Source: Protonemura montana
Lineage: Eukaryota; Arthropoda; Insecta; Plecoptera; Nemouridae
Assembly (NCBI GenBank): GCA_947568835.1
Contig: OX387608.1
Coordinates: forward strand, 422,501-486,500
Direction of reading: 5' to 3'
Length of the DNA: 64,000 bases
Of this stretch, positions 53,086 through 63,052 are shown piece by piece. The position numbers and the translations under genes are program-made. The notes under the pieces were generated by a model. The model saw only the letters and a program-made list of their open reading frames with translations, had not been told where the DNA came from and did no database searches. The stretch's first letter is position 1; the number at the start of each line of letters is the position of its first letter.

Positions 53086-53228
53086 TGTAGTATATTATGA
53101 TTCACCTGATAGACCTATGTACCTAGACCGGTTAGGCGATCGGCCACAATAAAAAGGCAGTATCGATCAGAGCACCGTGGAGTAAGGGTCGATGATTACA
53201 TTCCTCTCCTCAGCTCCCGTATCCTACA
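53086..53228 (+). repeat. Gypsy-1 5' LTR
   Basis: 143 bp, identical to the 3' LTR. Holds an AATAAA near 53,148. Immediately followed by TTGGCGACGAGG, in which TGGCGACGAGG (53,230-53,240) is the likely primer-binding site. Confidence 0.95.
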
Positions 53229-53240
53229 TTGGCGACGAGG

Positions 53241-54161
53241 ATGACTAAAGGAATGGGGCCTTTCGTGTTGAGCGAGGAAGATTGGGAGTCATACAGTGAA
53301 AGACTTGAAGAATACTTCGTGGCCGAAGACATCACTGCCGCTGAGAAGAAGAGAGCGATCCTCATCTCGGCCATAGGGAAAGACACGTATCGAGTGCTGA
53401 AGAACTTGTGTGAGCCAAAAAAACCGTCTACGTTCAAATATGAAGAGCTGACGGGTAAGCTTTGCACTCACTTCGCTCCAGTTCCATCTGCAATAGCAGA
53501 ACGCGACATTTTCAATCGACGGAAGCAGAGAGAGGGCGAGACAGTCGCTGAATTCGCAGCAGAATTAAGGAAGCTGACACATCATTGCAAGTACGGCGCA
53601 TTCCTCGATAACGCTTTGCGGGATCGTTTAGTTGTCGGCCTGGCTGATCAGTCTATAACCAGGGCATTGTACTTAGAAGCAGACGACCTTACTTTTGAGG
53701 GAGCTCTGAAAATCGCTATTTCGCACGAAAAAGCAGCAGGGAATCTAATCGAATCCGGCGCAGCGCGCGAGAAAAACTTTTTCGTGATGTCATCATCTAA
53801 AGAGGGAAAAGCTGAAACCGAAGCGGAGGTGATGCGTATACGACAACAGCAGCAACAACGACGTCGCCGCGAAGGAATGCAGCGCTCCGACCAGCAGCAG
53901 GCAGCCACGCGGGGAGAGCAGTTCCGCGGGGAGCCGTCGACACCTTGTCCTTGCTGTGGGAGGCCCGGGCACAATGTTCAGAGGTGTCGTTTCAGGAATT
54001 ATCGTTGTCACCAGTGCCACCAAGTTGGACATTTGAAGGTAATGTGCCGGGATAAATCCGTCTACAGCAAATACACGATAGTACAGGATGAATATGATGA
54101 ACAAGAATACTCGTCAATTCAGGGTGATCGAACCGACGAGTATCTGCCGGTTTTTCTGTAG
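53241..54161 (+). CDS. Gypsy-1 Gag
   Basis: 306 codons from the ATG at 53,241 (the frame is open from 53,229 but only without ATG). Capsid-like motifs: EDWESYSERLEEYFVAEDI, KKRAILISAIGKDTYRVLK, FNRRKQREGETVAEFAAELR, DNALRDRLVVGL. A Gln/Arg-rich linker precedes two CCHC knuckles, CPCCGRPGHNVQRC and CHQCHQVGHLKVMC. It packages RNA into particles. The stop at 54,159-54,161 overlaps the pol frame by 34 nt. Confidence 0.95.
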   Translation: MTKGMGPFVLSEEDWESYSERLEEYFVAEDITAAEKKRAILISAIGKDTYRVLKNLCEPKKPSTFKYEELTGKLCTHFAPVPSAIAERDIFNRRKQREGETVAEFAAELRKLTHHCKYGAFLDNALRDRLVVGLADQSITRALYLEADDLTFEGALKIAISHEKAAGNLIESGAAREKNFFVMSSSKEGKAETEAEVMRIRQQQQQRRRREGMQRSDQQQAATRGEQFRGEPSTPCPCCGRPGHNVQRCRFRNYRCHQCHQVGHLKVMCRDKSVYSKYTIVQDEYDEQEYSSIQGDRTDEYLPVFL

Positions 54162-57100
54162 GTCTCACAAGTCATGCTAAAGCCAATAATCTCCCTTGGC
54201 TTGTGAGAGTAAACATCGGAGATCAAGATATCATTATGGAAATTGACTCAGGCTCAGCTATTTCAGCCATCTCTGATAAACTGTACTACAGTAGATTTAG
54301 CATGTTCCCACTGAAAACAACAAATGTAAAATTGAAGTCATACGCAAATGTAGTAATTATGCCTCTAGGAATTTTCAATGTCAAAATAGAACATAATGGC
54401 ACCCAAACATGGTTAACGTTGTATGTTGTGCCAAATGGTGGCCCACCAATATTGGGTCGTGATGGCTATGCAGCTTTAGGGTTAAAACGACCACCATTTG
54501 AAGCAATTAAAAATGTAAAGATAGGTAGTTCGGTCCCTGCCAAGGTTGATGAATTGATAAAGAGTTTTCCAAGATTGTTTGATGGGGGACTGGGCACGTT
54601 CAACAGATACAAAATAGCATTAAGAGTTAAGAGTGATGAAAAATTTTTTTTTCCGCCTCGAAAATTGGCATTTGCATTTAAAACAAAAGTAGAAGCCGAG
54701 ATACAGCGATTGTTAACATTAGGTATTATTGAGGCGGTAGAATTTAGTGATTATGGTACTCCTATAGTTCCAGTGGCAAAGTATGATGGTACAGTTAGAA
54801 TATGTGGAGATTACGGTATTACGATCAACAAAATATTGGAAGCCGAAAAGTATCCACCCCGTAGGGCCGAAGAATTGTTTGCGCAGTTACAAGGAGGGAA
54901 GAAATTTTCGAAAATAGACTTGTCGCAAGCTTTCCAACAATTGGAGTTGGACGACAAGTCAAAGCAATACACCACTATTAGTACTCACAAGGGGTTGTTC
55001 AGGTACAATAGAATTCCTTTTGGTATCTCCCCGGCGCCAGCTATATTCCAAAAAACCCTCGACCAAGTATTGCAAGGCTTAGATGGAATAGTCAGTTTCC
55101 AGGACGACATTTTAGTCACAGGAAAAACCGATGAAGAACACATATTAAATTTAAAAAATGTCTTAACGAGATTGGATGAAATGGGGTTTAAAGTAAACAA
55201 ATCAAAGTGCAAATTCATGCTTCCATCAGTCGAGTTCCTCGGGCACGTTGTAGACGCCGCAGGACTACACACGTCGGATTCAAAGGTAAAGGCGATAAAA
55301 GATGCTCCTAGGCCGCAAAATGTATCACAGCTAAAATCGTTCCTGGGGTTGATTGATTATTATTCTAAATTCCTCCCAAATCTGTCTACAATATTGGGCC
55401 CAATAAGGAGGCTTTTGCAGAAAGGGCAGCCTTGGATCTGGGATCAGAGTTGCGAAGAAGCTTTTAATAAAGTAAAACGTTTGATAGCATCTGATAAAGT
55501 ATTGACGCATTATGACCCGGAACTCCCAATCGTATTGGCATGCGACGCATCACCATATGGTTTGGGAGCAGCAATCTCTCATGTGTACCCATCAGGAGAG
55601 GAGAGGCCAATTGCTTTCGCATCGCGATCATTAAGTTCGACAGAGCAACGGTACGCTCAAATTGATAGAGAGGCATTAGGTATTATTTTTGGGGTCAAAC
55701 GGTTCATGCAATTTTTATACGGGAGGAAGTTTATCTTGTCAACAGACAGCAGACCTCTGACTCATATTTTCGGGAATAAAAACGGCATACCGCAATTAGC
55801 AGCAAATAGGTTACAGCGCTGGGCGATCATTCTACAAGGGTTTGATTTTGAAATACGATATATTCAGGGTAAAATGAATGGAAACGTTGACGGATTATCT
55901 AGATTACCATTGCCAGAGGTGGAACAAGCCGAGACATTCTCGTACCTGGACATAGGATCAGACTTTTTGCCCATCACTGCGAATCGTACTAGGAAGGAAT
56001 CTGAGCGAGATGCCATTTTGAGCAAAGTAATAAACTATTGCATGACAGGGTGGCCAAATAATGTGGAAGAGGCGCTCAAGTGTTTTTGGAACAAAAGAAA
56101 TGAACTAAATATCGAACAAGGCTGTTTAATGTGGGGTCACAGACTGGTTATTCCTTCCAAATTAAGACCGAATATACTGAACGAATTGCATGCTTGCCAT
56201 TTTGGAATTGTCAAGATGAAGTCACTGGCTCGGTCCTTTGTATGGTGGCCCCAGATCGACATTGACCTGGACACGTTAACCAAATCTTGCGAGCCATGTT
56301 TGAAAACCAGTTCAAACCCTCCCCGATCAGCGTTTATACCATGGAAATGGCCAGAAAGGCCATGGCAGCGTCTTCATCTTGATTTTGCAGGGCCTTTCAT
56401 GGGAAAAGTATTCTTAATACTAATCGACAGCTACACCAAATGGCCGGAAGTTTTCGAAGTAAAGGCGGCAAACACTGGCACGGTAATTGATAATCTTCGA
56501 AATTGTTTTTCAACGTTTGGCATCCCTGAGCATATCGTTAGCGATAATGGAGCGCAATTTACCTCTGAGGAGTTTAATTCCTTCTGCCGAAGCAGTGGAA
56601 TCAAACATACGTACTCCCCTCCCTACCACCCTTCAACAAATGGGGCAGCAGAAAACTTGGTTAAAACATTTAAACAAAAACTTAAATGTCTAATACTCTC
56701 TGGGGTGCCGTTGAAAGTAGCGTTGCCAAGGTTTCTTTTCGGATACCGTATCACACCTCAAACCACCACGGGTTCCTCACCAAGCGAGTTAATGTTCAAT
56801 CGAATCCTACGCTCCCGATTGACATTGACGAAGCCCAATGTCAGAGAGTGTGTAGAGAAAAACCAAATGCAACAAGCTAACCCGCGTGGGAGACACTCTC
56901 AATTTTCTGTGGGAGAAGCGGTGATGACAAAAGACTACAGGAGAGGTGGAAATTGGGCACCCGGAGTAATTGAGGAAGTTTTAGGTCCTTTAACTTATCT
57001 AGTTAGCATAGCGGATGGAGAAAAGTGGCATAGGCACTTGGACCAAATTGTCCCACGGAGATTGGCCATGACAAATATCAACCCAAGAGGCAAGGAATCG

Positions 57101-57367
57101 CCGAATAGGCATAGCATTACTGTCGAAAGACGAGATAACGCTCATTGTTCAGGTAACTCATCGATTAACAGGGAGACGACCCGGGGGCCTATTGACGAAA
57201 CACGTGCTTCGAGCACTCGCAGTGTGCCTAAACCAGTCGTCGATAGTATTGTCGATAATAACAATCCGCTTATCCCTGAAGGCACGCCGAAATCTAGCCA
57301 AAGGAGATACCCCCTCCGCGAGAGGAAAGGTCGGATCTTGTTTCCTGATGTGGGACCTAGTAAATAA
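54128..57367 (+). CDS. Gypsy-1 Pol: protease, RT, RNase H, integrase
   Basis: The open frame runs from 54,128, -1 relative to gag. No ATG is needed if a -1 slip occurs on the T-run 54,151-54,155 just before the gag stop. Protease EIDSGSAIS; RT with VRICGDYGITINK, KIDLSQAFQQLEL and a catalytic box written FQDDILVTG instead of YxDD; RNase H LACDASPYGLGAAISH; integrase zinc site (H...H...C...C), then LDFAGPF, VSDNGAQFT and STNGAAENLVK for the DDE triad; C-terminal region with HRHLDQIVPRR. About 1,079 codons, no stops. Makes the DNA copy and inserts it. Confidence 0.93.
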   Translation, partial: SNRRVSAGFSVGLTSHAKANNLPWLVRVNIGDQDIIMEIDSGSAISAISDKLYYSRFSMFPLKTTNVKLKSYANVVIMPLGIFNVKIEHNGTQTWLTLYVVPNGGPPILGRDGYAALGLKRPPFEAIKNVKIGSSVPAKVDELIKSFPRLFDGGLGTFNRYKIALRVKSDEKFFFPPRKLAFAFKTKVEAEIQRLLTLGIIEAVEFSDYGTPIVPVAKYDGTVRICGDYGITINKILEAEKYPPRRAEELFAQLQGGKKFSKIDLSQAFQQLELDDKSKQYTTISTHKGLFRYNRIPFGISPAPAIFQKTLDQVLQGLDGIVSFQDDILVTGKTDEEHILNLKNVLTRLDEMGFKVNKSKCKFMLPSVEFLGHVVDAAGLHTSDSKVKAIKDAPRPQNVSQLKSFLGLIDYYSKFLPNLSTILGPIRRLLQKGQPWIWDQSCEEAFNKVKRLIASDKVLTHYDPELPIVLACDASPYGLGAAISHVYPSGEERPIAFASRSLSSTEQRYAQIDREALGIIFGVKRFMQFLYGRKFILSTDSRPLTHIFGNKNGIPQLAANRLQRWAIILQGFDFEIRYIQGKMNGNVDGLSRLPLPEVEQAETFSYLDIGSDFLPITANRTRKESERDAILSKVINYCMTGWPNNVEEALKCFWNKRNELNIEQGCLMWGHRLVIPSKLRPNILNELHACHFGIVKMKSLARSFVWWPQIDIDLDTLTKSCEPCLKTSSNPPRSAFIPWKWPERPWQRLHLDFAGPFMGKVFLILIDSYTKWPEVFEVKAANTGTVIDNLRNCFSTFGIPEHIVSDNGAQFTSEEFNSFCRSSGIKHTYSPPYHPSTNGAAENLVKTFKQKLKCLILSGVPLKVALPRFLFGYRITPQTTTGSSPSELMFNRILRSRLTLTKPNVRECVEKNQMQQANPRGRHSQFSVGEAVMTKDYRRGGNWAPGVIEEVLGPLTYLVSIADGEKWHRHLDQIVPRRLAMTNINPRGKESPNRHSITVERRDNAHCSGNSSINRETTRGPIDETRASSTRSVPKPVVDSIVDNNNPLIPEGTPKSSQRRYPLRERKGRILFPDVGPSK

Positions 57368-57682
57368 GACTTGACCATCAATACGAACATCTTATTATAT
57401 TTGCAAATTGTATAGAGTTATTCATAATTATTGTATTATAATTGTATTACTTATATGATGTTGAGTCTCGAAAATAAGTTGACCATCAATATGTATATCT
57501 TGCTGTATTTATATTATTGTTGTATTACTGGTATGAAAATGTGGTGTCAGAACTACATTGGCTAGCATTCATAAACTAGGTTAGTAAATTCAATTCTTGA
57601 ATGAAGGATTGCCATTAATTGTTTTCATCATAATCTATTTGTTATTATTTCATCTATTGTTTCCTGTGTTGGTGGGGAAGGA

Positions 57683-57825
57683 TGTAGTATATTATGATTC
57701 ACCTGATAGACCTATGTACCTAGACCGGTTAGGCGATCGGCCACAATAAAAAGGCAGTATCGATCAGAGCACCGTGGAGTAAGGGTCGATGATTACATTC
57801 CTCTCCTCAGCTCCCGTATCCTACA
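57683..57825 (+). repeat. Gypsy-1 3' LTR
   Basis: Identical to the 5' LTR. Preceded by the purine tract GGGGAAGGA (57,674-57,682). The stretch 57,368-57,673 between pol and the tract is AT-rich and non-coding. Confidence 0.95.
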
Positions 57826-57830
57826 CCAGC

Positions 57831-59137
57831 CTAACTGACTTGACTGACATTATAACTCAGAGTATAAACATCCAGACCCAAGCACCCAAAACCCAAACCA
57901 GACAAAAACCAAAAGGACCAAACAGAGATTTTCCCACAAACATCCTGGAAACCATTAAGGCAAAAAACAGACTGAGAAAAAAATGGCAAAAATATGGAAA
58001 CCCTGTCACCAAGACACAACTGAACGCTCTGACTAGGGAACTACAGGCTAAAATAACTGACCACAAAAACGAAACATGGGTAGCCAAACTAAAGTCCCTA
58101 ACAGTCAGAGACAACTCCATTTGGAGGATGACAAAGGCGATCCTAAGAGTTCCCCAAAAGACCCCCCCTATCCACGGGCAAAATGGTATGGCCTACAATG
58201 ATCAGGATAAGGCCGAAGCCTTTGCCGACACCTTAGAGTCAACCTTCTTACCCAACAACGATCCATCAGACATAGACCACATTGCTCTGGTCAATCGAGC
58301 CACACGGTCCCTCAACGATATGAGCCTGGACCATGATTCCATAATCCAAACTTCCCTTAAGGAATTACAATCTTCTATTCAATGGCTAAAAAACAAAAAG
58401 GCTCCGGGTCCTGACAACATCCCCAATCAAGTCATAAAACAGCTACCCGAAAAAGCAAATTAACATCTTTCTTGCATATTCAACGCGATGCTCCAACTAA
58501 ACTATTTTCCTCCAATTATGAAACATTCGAAAATCATTCTTTTCCCAAAACCTGCCAAGGATCATGGGTTTCCCCAGAACCATCGACCTATTAGTCTCCT
58601 CACAGGTTTTTCAAAACTCTTCGAAAGAGTAATTCTAGACAGGCTTCAACTTCACATCGATACAAAAAACATAATAATCAATGAGCAATTCGGCTTCAGG
58701 AGGAAGCATTCCACAGAACAACAATTGGTTAGATTGACAAACATAATTAAGAAAGGCTTCGACTGGAAGATGCACACTGCGGTGGTATTTTTGGACATCG
58801 CACAGGCGTTTGATAAGGTTTGGCACCAAGGGCTAATATTCAAAATGATGGAAAACCAATTTCCCACTTACCTGATTCGTATCATCAAATCGTATCTGTG
58901 CGGGCGCTCCTTCCAAGTTACCCACGGAAATGCCATCTCTACCACAAGGAAAATCAAAGCCGGGGTTCCACAAGGCTCCCTTCTGGGACCTTTGCTTTTT
59001 AACTTATACATTAATGACATTCCCCGATCGCCGAATACAGAGCTAGCCTTCTATGCCGATGACACGGCCTTAAAAACCCAGTCAAGAAGAGGACACATCG
59101 CCTGCGACAAGCTGCAGGAGGCTCTTGACCGTCTAGA
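57831..59137 (+). pseudogene. Plus-strand Jockey ORF2, RT half (after Gypsy-1)
   Basis: Continues the endonuclease frame of 52,270-53,085. Linker KNKKAPGPDNIPNQVIKQLP, one TAA at 58,461-58,463, then in the same frame KHSKIILFPKPAKDHGF, HRPISLLTGFSKLFERVIL, FGFRRKHSTEQQLVRLT, motif A DIAQAFDKVWHQG, AGVPQGSLLGPLLFNLYIND and the catalytic FYADDTALK. It stops at ALDRLE where the second I-group element begins (59,138). The C-terminal domain is lost. Confidence 0.9.
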
Positions 59138-59243
59138 GAACGAACATTGGTGTTTTACGGCGCGTCAACCGGACGGTCATTTTGCGCCGGAAAAAAGATG
59201 GTTTGTTAATGTGATAAAATAGAAGTCATAAATCGATAAAATA

Positions 59244-62200
59244 TTACATTTGACTTATCAGGTCAAATTCTTCTAGAAATTTAAAAACTTTATCGATACT
59301 GCGTGGGTTATCAGCTAAAACTTTATCAATAGAGTGTTCTAGTTTAAGTCGCTGCCTTGCAGCCCTGTACTTGGCACAATCAATTAAAAAATGTCGAACA
59401 GTTAAAATCTCATCACAGTCGTCGCAACGTGGAGGTGTCTTATCAGCCGTGAATAAAAATGAGTGTGTTAAAAGAGTATGCCCAATACGTAGACGTGTTA
59501 GAACAACTTCTTCGTGTCTTGAGGATCTTATTGCGGAGTCCCAATGCTCGACAGTTGGTTTAATTTCTTGTAGCTTATTATTTATTTGCTTTTCCCATTC
59601 TTTCTGAAATTTATCCTTAAAAAGTGATTTAAAATGAATTTTTAAATCAGTGTGCGAAGTCTTGTCACTATCAATAAAAACTTTTTCGGTGGCACCTCTT
59701 GCAGCTCTGTCTGCCAACTCGTTGCCCAGTATCCCCACGTGTCCAGGGACCCAACAGAACACCATCCTGACGCCCCTTGAAGACAGGGACGCCAGGAGTG
59801 AGTGAATGCCCTGGACAAGAAACAGTGGGGAATACAGGACGTCAATAGCTTGGAGGGAACTGAGGGAGTCCGAGCAAATAAAAAAGGATTTCTCTGGTCT
59901 ATTATTGATATGTTCAAGGGTTTTTAAAATGGCAAATAATTCAGCAGTAAAAACACTGCTCATATTATTTAAGCGAAATCCTTGGGATATGTCTTTCGAG
60001 ATAAAAGCACTACCAACTAAGTTATCCATTTTGGAGCCGTCTGTATAGTAAAAAATAAAATCTTTAAAATCAGAAGTCAATTCATAAAAACGTTTTTGGA
60101 ATACCACCTGGCTGGTGGACGCCTTTTCCAGAGACGTCAAACCCATTTTACATGAAGGCCTCGGGACGAGCCAAGGAGGCGACGGACTTGGTTCCACAGG
60201 GTAAACCCTGGGAACATGAAAATTTAATTCTATAAAGGTTCTTGCTAGACGAATACCAGATGGTAGTGTTGCATTTGGCTTGCTATTGTAAAGAGGTTCA
60301 AATCGTGGATCGAGCAGGGCCTGGTATGTTGGGTGTTTCTTCATTCCCATGATCTTTGTTGCATAGGAAGCCATGAGGTATTGCCTTCGGAGCGATAATG
60401 GAGGTTCGCTGGCCAAACAATACAGGCTTTCCACCCGGCTGGTTCGGAGGGCGCCGGTCGCCAGCCGGATGCCTGTATTGTGGATTGTATTTAGAGGCTT
60501 CAAGTAGCTATCGCGGGCAGAACTAAAAACAATGCACCCATAATCAAGTTTTGATCGCACGAGTGCTCGATACAACCGTAACATGACAGTTCGGTCAGCG
60601 CCCCAGCGTGTTCCGGTGAGATATCTTAAAAGATTGACTGATTTCATGCATTTTTGTTTCAGCTGTGCGATTTGCTCTTTCCAATTTAATTTGGTATCAA
60701 AAATGAGACCGAGAAATTTTACAGTCTCTGACACCGGCAACAAGATGTTTCTAAGCGTGATTTCTGGAGGTGGGAAGAGACCTCTTTTGCGCGTGAAGTG
60801 GGCGCAGATGGACTTTGCTGTCGAGAAATTAAACCCCGTGTTGTCCGTCCATTTCACTAATCTATTTACTGTTATTTGTAATTGCCGAGTGGCTGACGCG
60901 AGCGTCCTCGATGAGCAGACAATAGCCAAATCATCGACGAATAGCGACGAAAGAACGGGAGATTTTACACATTCTGTAATCCCGTTAATGGCAATCGCAA
61001 ATAAAGTTACGCTAAGGACCGACCCTTGTGGGACGCCATTTTCCTGTTTAAAAGTGTCGGATAAAATATTTCCTAGTCGAACGTTAAAAATGCGATCAGT
61101 CATAAAATTGGAGATAAAAATTGGAAGTCGACCTTTAAAACCCCACCTAGAGAGAGTACGTAGGATACCGTAACACCAAGTAGTGTCGTACGCTTTTTCC
61201 AAGTCAAAGAAAATACCGACAGCGTGCTGCTTCAAAAGGAACGTGTTTTGTAGACACGTTTCTAGGCGAACCAAATGATCGAGGGTGCTCCTATTTCGTC
61301 TAAAGCCACATTGGAAGTTTGATAAGAGTCTATTCTTTTCCAGCCACCAGATTAATCTGTTGTTAATCATTCGTTCCAGGATTTTGCACAGACAACTGGT
61401 GAGGGAGATGGGTCGGTAACTGGCCGCCAGTGTCTTGTCCTTTCCGGGTTTAGGAACGGGGATCTGAATGGCACAGCGCCAGCTGTCGGGAAAAGATTGT
61501 TCTGACCAGATTGAATTGTAGGCTTCGAGCAAGATGTCAAGGGCTCTTGGCAACAGGTGTTTTAGAAAGGCGTTGTGAATTCGATCTGGGCCTGGGGATG
61601 TATTTTTGGACGTTTTGATAGCATGACTTAACTCCCACATGCTAAACGGAACATTATAGGTCTCTAAGTTTGCGGATTGAAATTGAAGCCGCTTTCTCTC
61701 TTCTATGAGCTTAACCTTTTGGAATGTTTCCGAGTAGTGTCGGGAGCTAGAAATGTCTGAAAAGTGTCTTCCTATGGTGTTGGCAATCTCCTTTGGGTTT
61801 GTAATGATATCTCCATTACGTTCAATCCCGGAGATAGTTGTTGCTTTGTGTTTTCCACTAATTTTGTTCACCCTGTGCCACACTTTGGAGGACGGTGTGG
61901 CACATGTAATGGAAGACACATACTCCCGCCAAGAATTCCTTTTTGCCTCTTTGATTGTTCGGCGTGCTTTGGCTCGTAGCTTCCTAAATTCCATAAGATT
62001 TTCCTCTGTGGGGTGTTTTGTAAAAATTCGTAAAGCCCTCTTCCTATCTTTGATGGCTTCTCCACATTCAGTGCTCCACCATGGCACAGGGATGCGGTGG
62101 GGCTTTGTCGATGTTTGTGGAACTGTTTCCTCAGCCGCTTTTAAAATTAGTTCAGTGATACATTTAATTTTAGAAGCAGAATCTCCCACTTGGACTGAGC

Positions 62201-63026
62201 CACTTACATCTGCCAAAGCAGCAAACCGCTTCCAATCGGCTCGTTTGAGACTCCATTGAGGTGGCCGAGCTGGAGGCTGAAAGTCAGTTTGCATTTTTAA
62301 AATAATGGGTAAATGATCACTCCCACATAGATCGTTGTGTACTGTAAACTCTAAAATGGGTGCCAGAGAAGGCGAAGAGAGACACATGTCAATCGCCGAG
62401 AATTGTCCATTAAAAGAATTAAATCTAGTATTTTGTCCGTTGTTTAAAATAAATAAGTCGTTGTCATTGATAAAAGTCTCCAGCATCCGACCCCTGCCAC
62501 AACCATTGGCCATTGTGTCGCCCCACAAGCGATTATGTGCATTGAAGTCACCCAATAACACAAAAGGGTGGGGCAGTTGGGACACAAGGCTCTGGAGGTT
62601 AGGGGCCGTAGCTGGTGCCCATTCGGGAAGGTAGATGTTGCAAAAGGTGACGGGCTGAGGCAGGTGAACCCGGACGGCCACTGACTGAAGAGGTGTGGTG
62701 AGCGGCAGTGGACTTACGAAGACCGAGTCCAACACTGCCGTCGCCACGCCACCATGAGCTATAAGACCAGTCGTGTCGTCATGTCGATAAAAAGTATAAT
62801 TCTTTAAAATAGGGTTGTCAGTTTGTTTAAAATGTGTTTCTTGTAAAAAGATACACAAGGGATTAAAATGAGAGGCTAAAACTCGGACTTCTTCTCGGCG
62901 AATATTAAAACCACGAACGTTCCATTGAATAAAAGCCATAATGTAAAAACCAATAAAAACACTAAGAGCTAATATCACAAAAACTTTGGTACTATCAGAA
63001 ACTATCACAGAGAATATCACAGACAA
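59244..63026 (-). CDS. I-group ORF2 polyprotein, intact copy
   Basis: 1,260 codons with no stop. Same domain order as copy 1: endonuclease (IQWNVRGFN, LQETHFK, the HGGVATAVLDS segment missing in copy 1, GDFNAHNRLWGD, SDHLPIIL), RT (FDLEKAYDTTW, GVPQGSVLS, LFVDDLAIV), RNase H (YTDGSK, AELFAI, SDSLSSLQA, HVGILGNELADRA) and a C-terminal Cys/His motif CDDCDEILTVRHFLIDC. Few residue differences from copy 1 (for example ILG for IQG and SVN for SAN). All catalytic blocks are present, so it may be competent. Start Met uncertain, as in copy 1: the second Met, 30 codons in, fits better with the domain edge. Confidence 0.93.
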   Translation of the reverse strand: MSVIFSVIVSDSTKVFVILALSVFIGFYIMAFIQWNVRGFNIRREEVRVLASHFNPLCIFLQETHFKQTDNPILKNYTFYRHDDTTGLIAHGGVATAVLDSVFVSPLPLTTPLQSVAVRVHLPQPVTFCNIYLPEWAPATAPNLQSLVSQLPHPFVLLGDFNAHNRLWGDTMANGCGRGRMLETFINDNDLFILNNGQNTRFNSFNGQFSAIDMCLSSPSLAPILEFTVHNDLCGSDHLPIILKMQTDFQPPARPPQWSLKRADWKRFAALADVSGSVQVGDSASKIKCITELILKAAEETVPQTSTKPHRIPVPWWSTECGEAIKDRKRALRIFTKHPTEENLMEFRKLRAKARRTIKEAKRNSWREYVSSITCATPSSKVWHRVNKISGKHKATTISGIERNGDIITNPKEIANTIGRHFSDISSSRHYSETFQKVKLIEERKRLQFQSANLETYNVPFSMWELSHAIKTSKNTSPGPDRIHNAFLKHLLPRALDILLEAYNSIWSEQSFPDSWRCAIQIPVPKPGKDKTLAASYRPISLTSCLCKILERMINNRLIWWLEKNRLLSNFQCGFRRNRSTLDHLVRLETCLQNTFLLKQHAVGIFFDLEKAYDTTWCYGILRTLSRWGFKGRLPIFISNFMTDRIFNVRLGNILSDTFKQENGVPQGSVLSVTLFAIAINGITECVKSPVLSSLFVDDLAIVCSSRTLASATRQLQITVNRLVKWTDNTGFNFSTAKSICAHFTRKRGLFPPPEITLRNILLPVSETVKFLGLIFDTKLNWKEQIAQLKQKCMKSVNLLRYLTGTRWGADRTVMLRLYRALVRSKLDYGCIVFSSARDSYLKPLNTIHNTGIRLATGALRTSRVESLYCLASEPPLSLRRQYLMASYATKIMGMKKHPTYQALLDPRFEPLYNSKPNATLPSGIRLARTFIELNFHVPRVYPVEPSPSPPWLVPRPSCKMGLTSLEKASTSQVVFQKRFYELTSDFKDFIFYYTDGSKMDNLVGSAFISKDISQGFRLNNMSSVFTAELFAILKTLEHINNRPEKSFFICSDSLSSLQAIDVLYSPLFLVQGIHSLLASLSSRGVRMVFCWVPGHVGILGNELADRAARGATEKVFIDSDKTSHTDLKIHFKSLFKDKFQKEWEKQINNKLQEIKPTVEHWDSAIRSSRHEEVVLTRLRIGHTLLTHSFLFTADKTPPRCDDCDEILTVRHFLIDCAKYRAARQRLKLEHSIDKVLADNPRSIDKVFKFLEEFDLISQM

Positions 63027-63052
63027 ATTATCACAGATAAATTCACCTATCT

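Larger units (their letters stand above)
53086..57825 (+). mobile_element. Ty3/Gypsy LTR retrotransposon, intact and very young (Gypsy-1)
   Basis: 4,740 bp. The two 143-bp LTRs (53,086-53,228 and 57,683-57,825) appear identical base for base, start TGTAG and end CTACA. Primer-binding site, gag, pol and polypurine tract follow in order. Identical LTRs mean no detectable divergence since insertion. Short LTRs and two gag knuckles suggest a Mag-like lineage (inference). No envelope-like frame. Confidence 0.97.
53081..57830. repeat. Target-site duplication CCAGC around Gypsy-1
   Basis: CCAGC at 53,081-53,085 and 57,826-57,830 directly abuts the LTR edges. 5 bp is usual for Ty3/Gypsy integrases. 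Confidence 0.95.

Noticed and set aside
53229-53240. Gag start at TTG 53,229
   Set aside because: This stretch is the primer-binding site; the ATG at 53,241 is the natural start.
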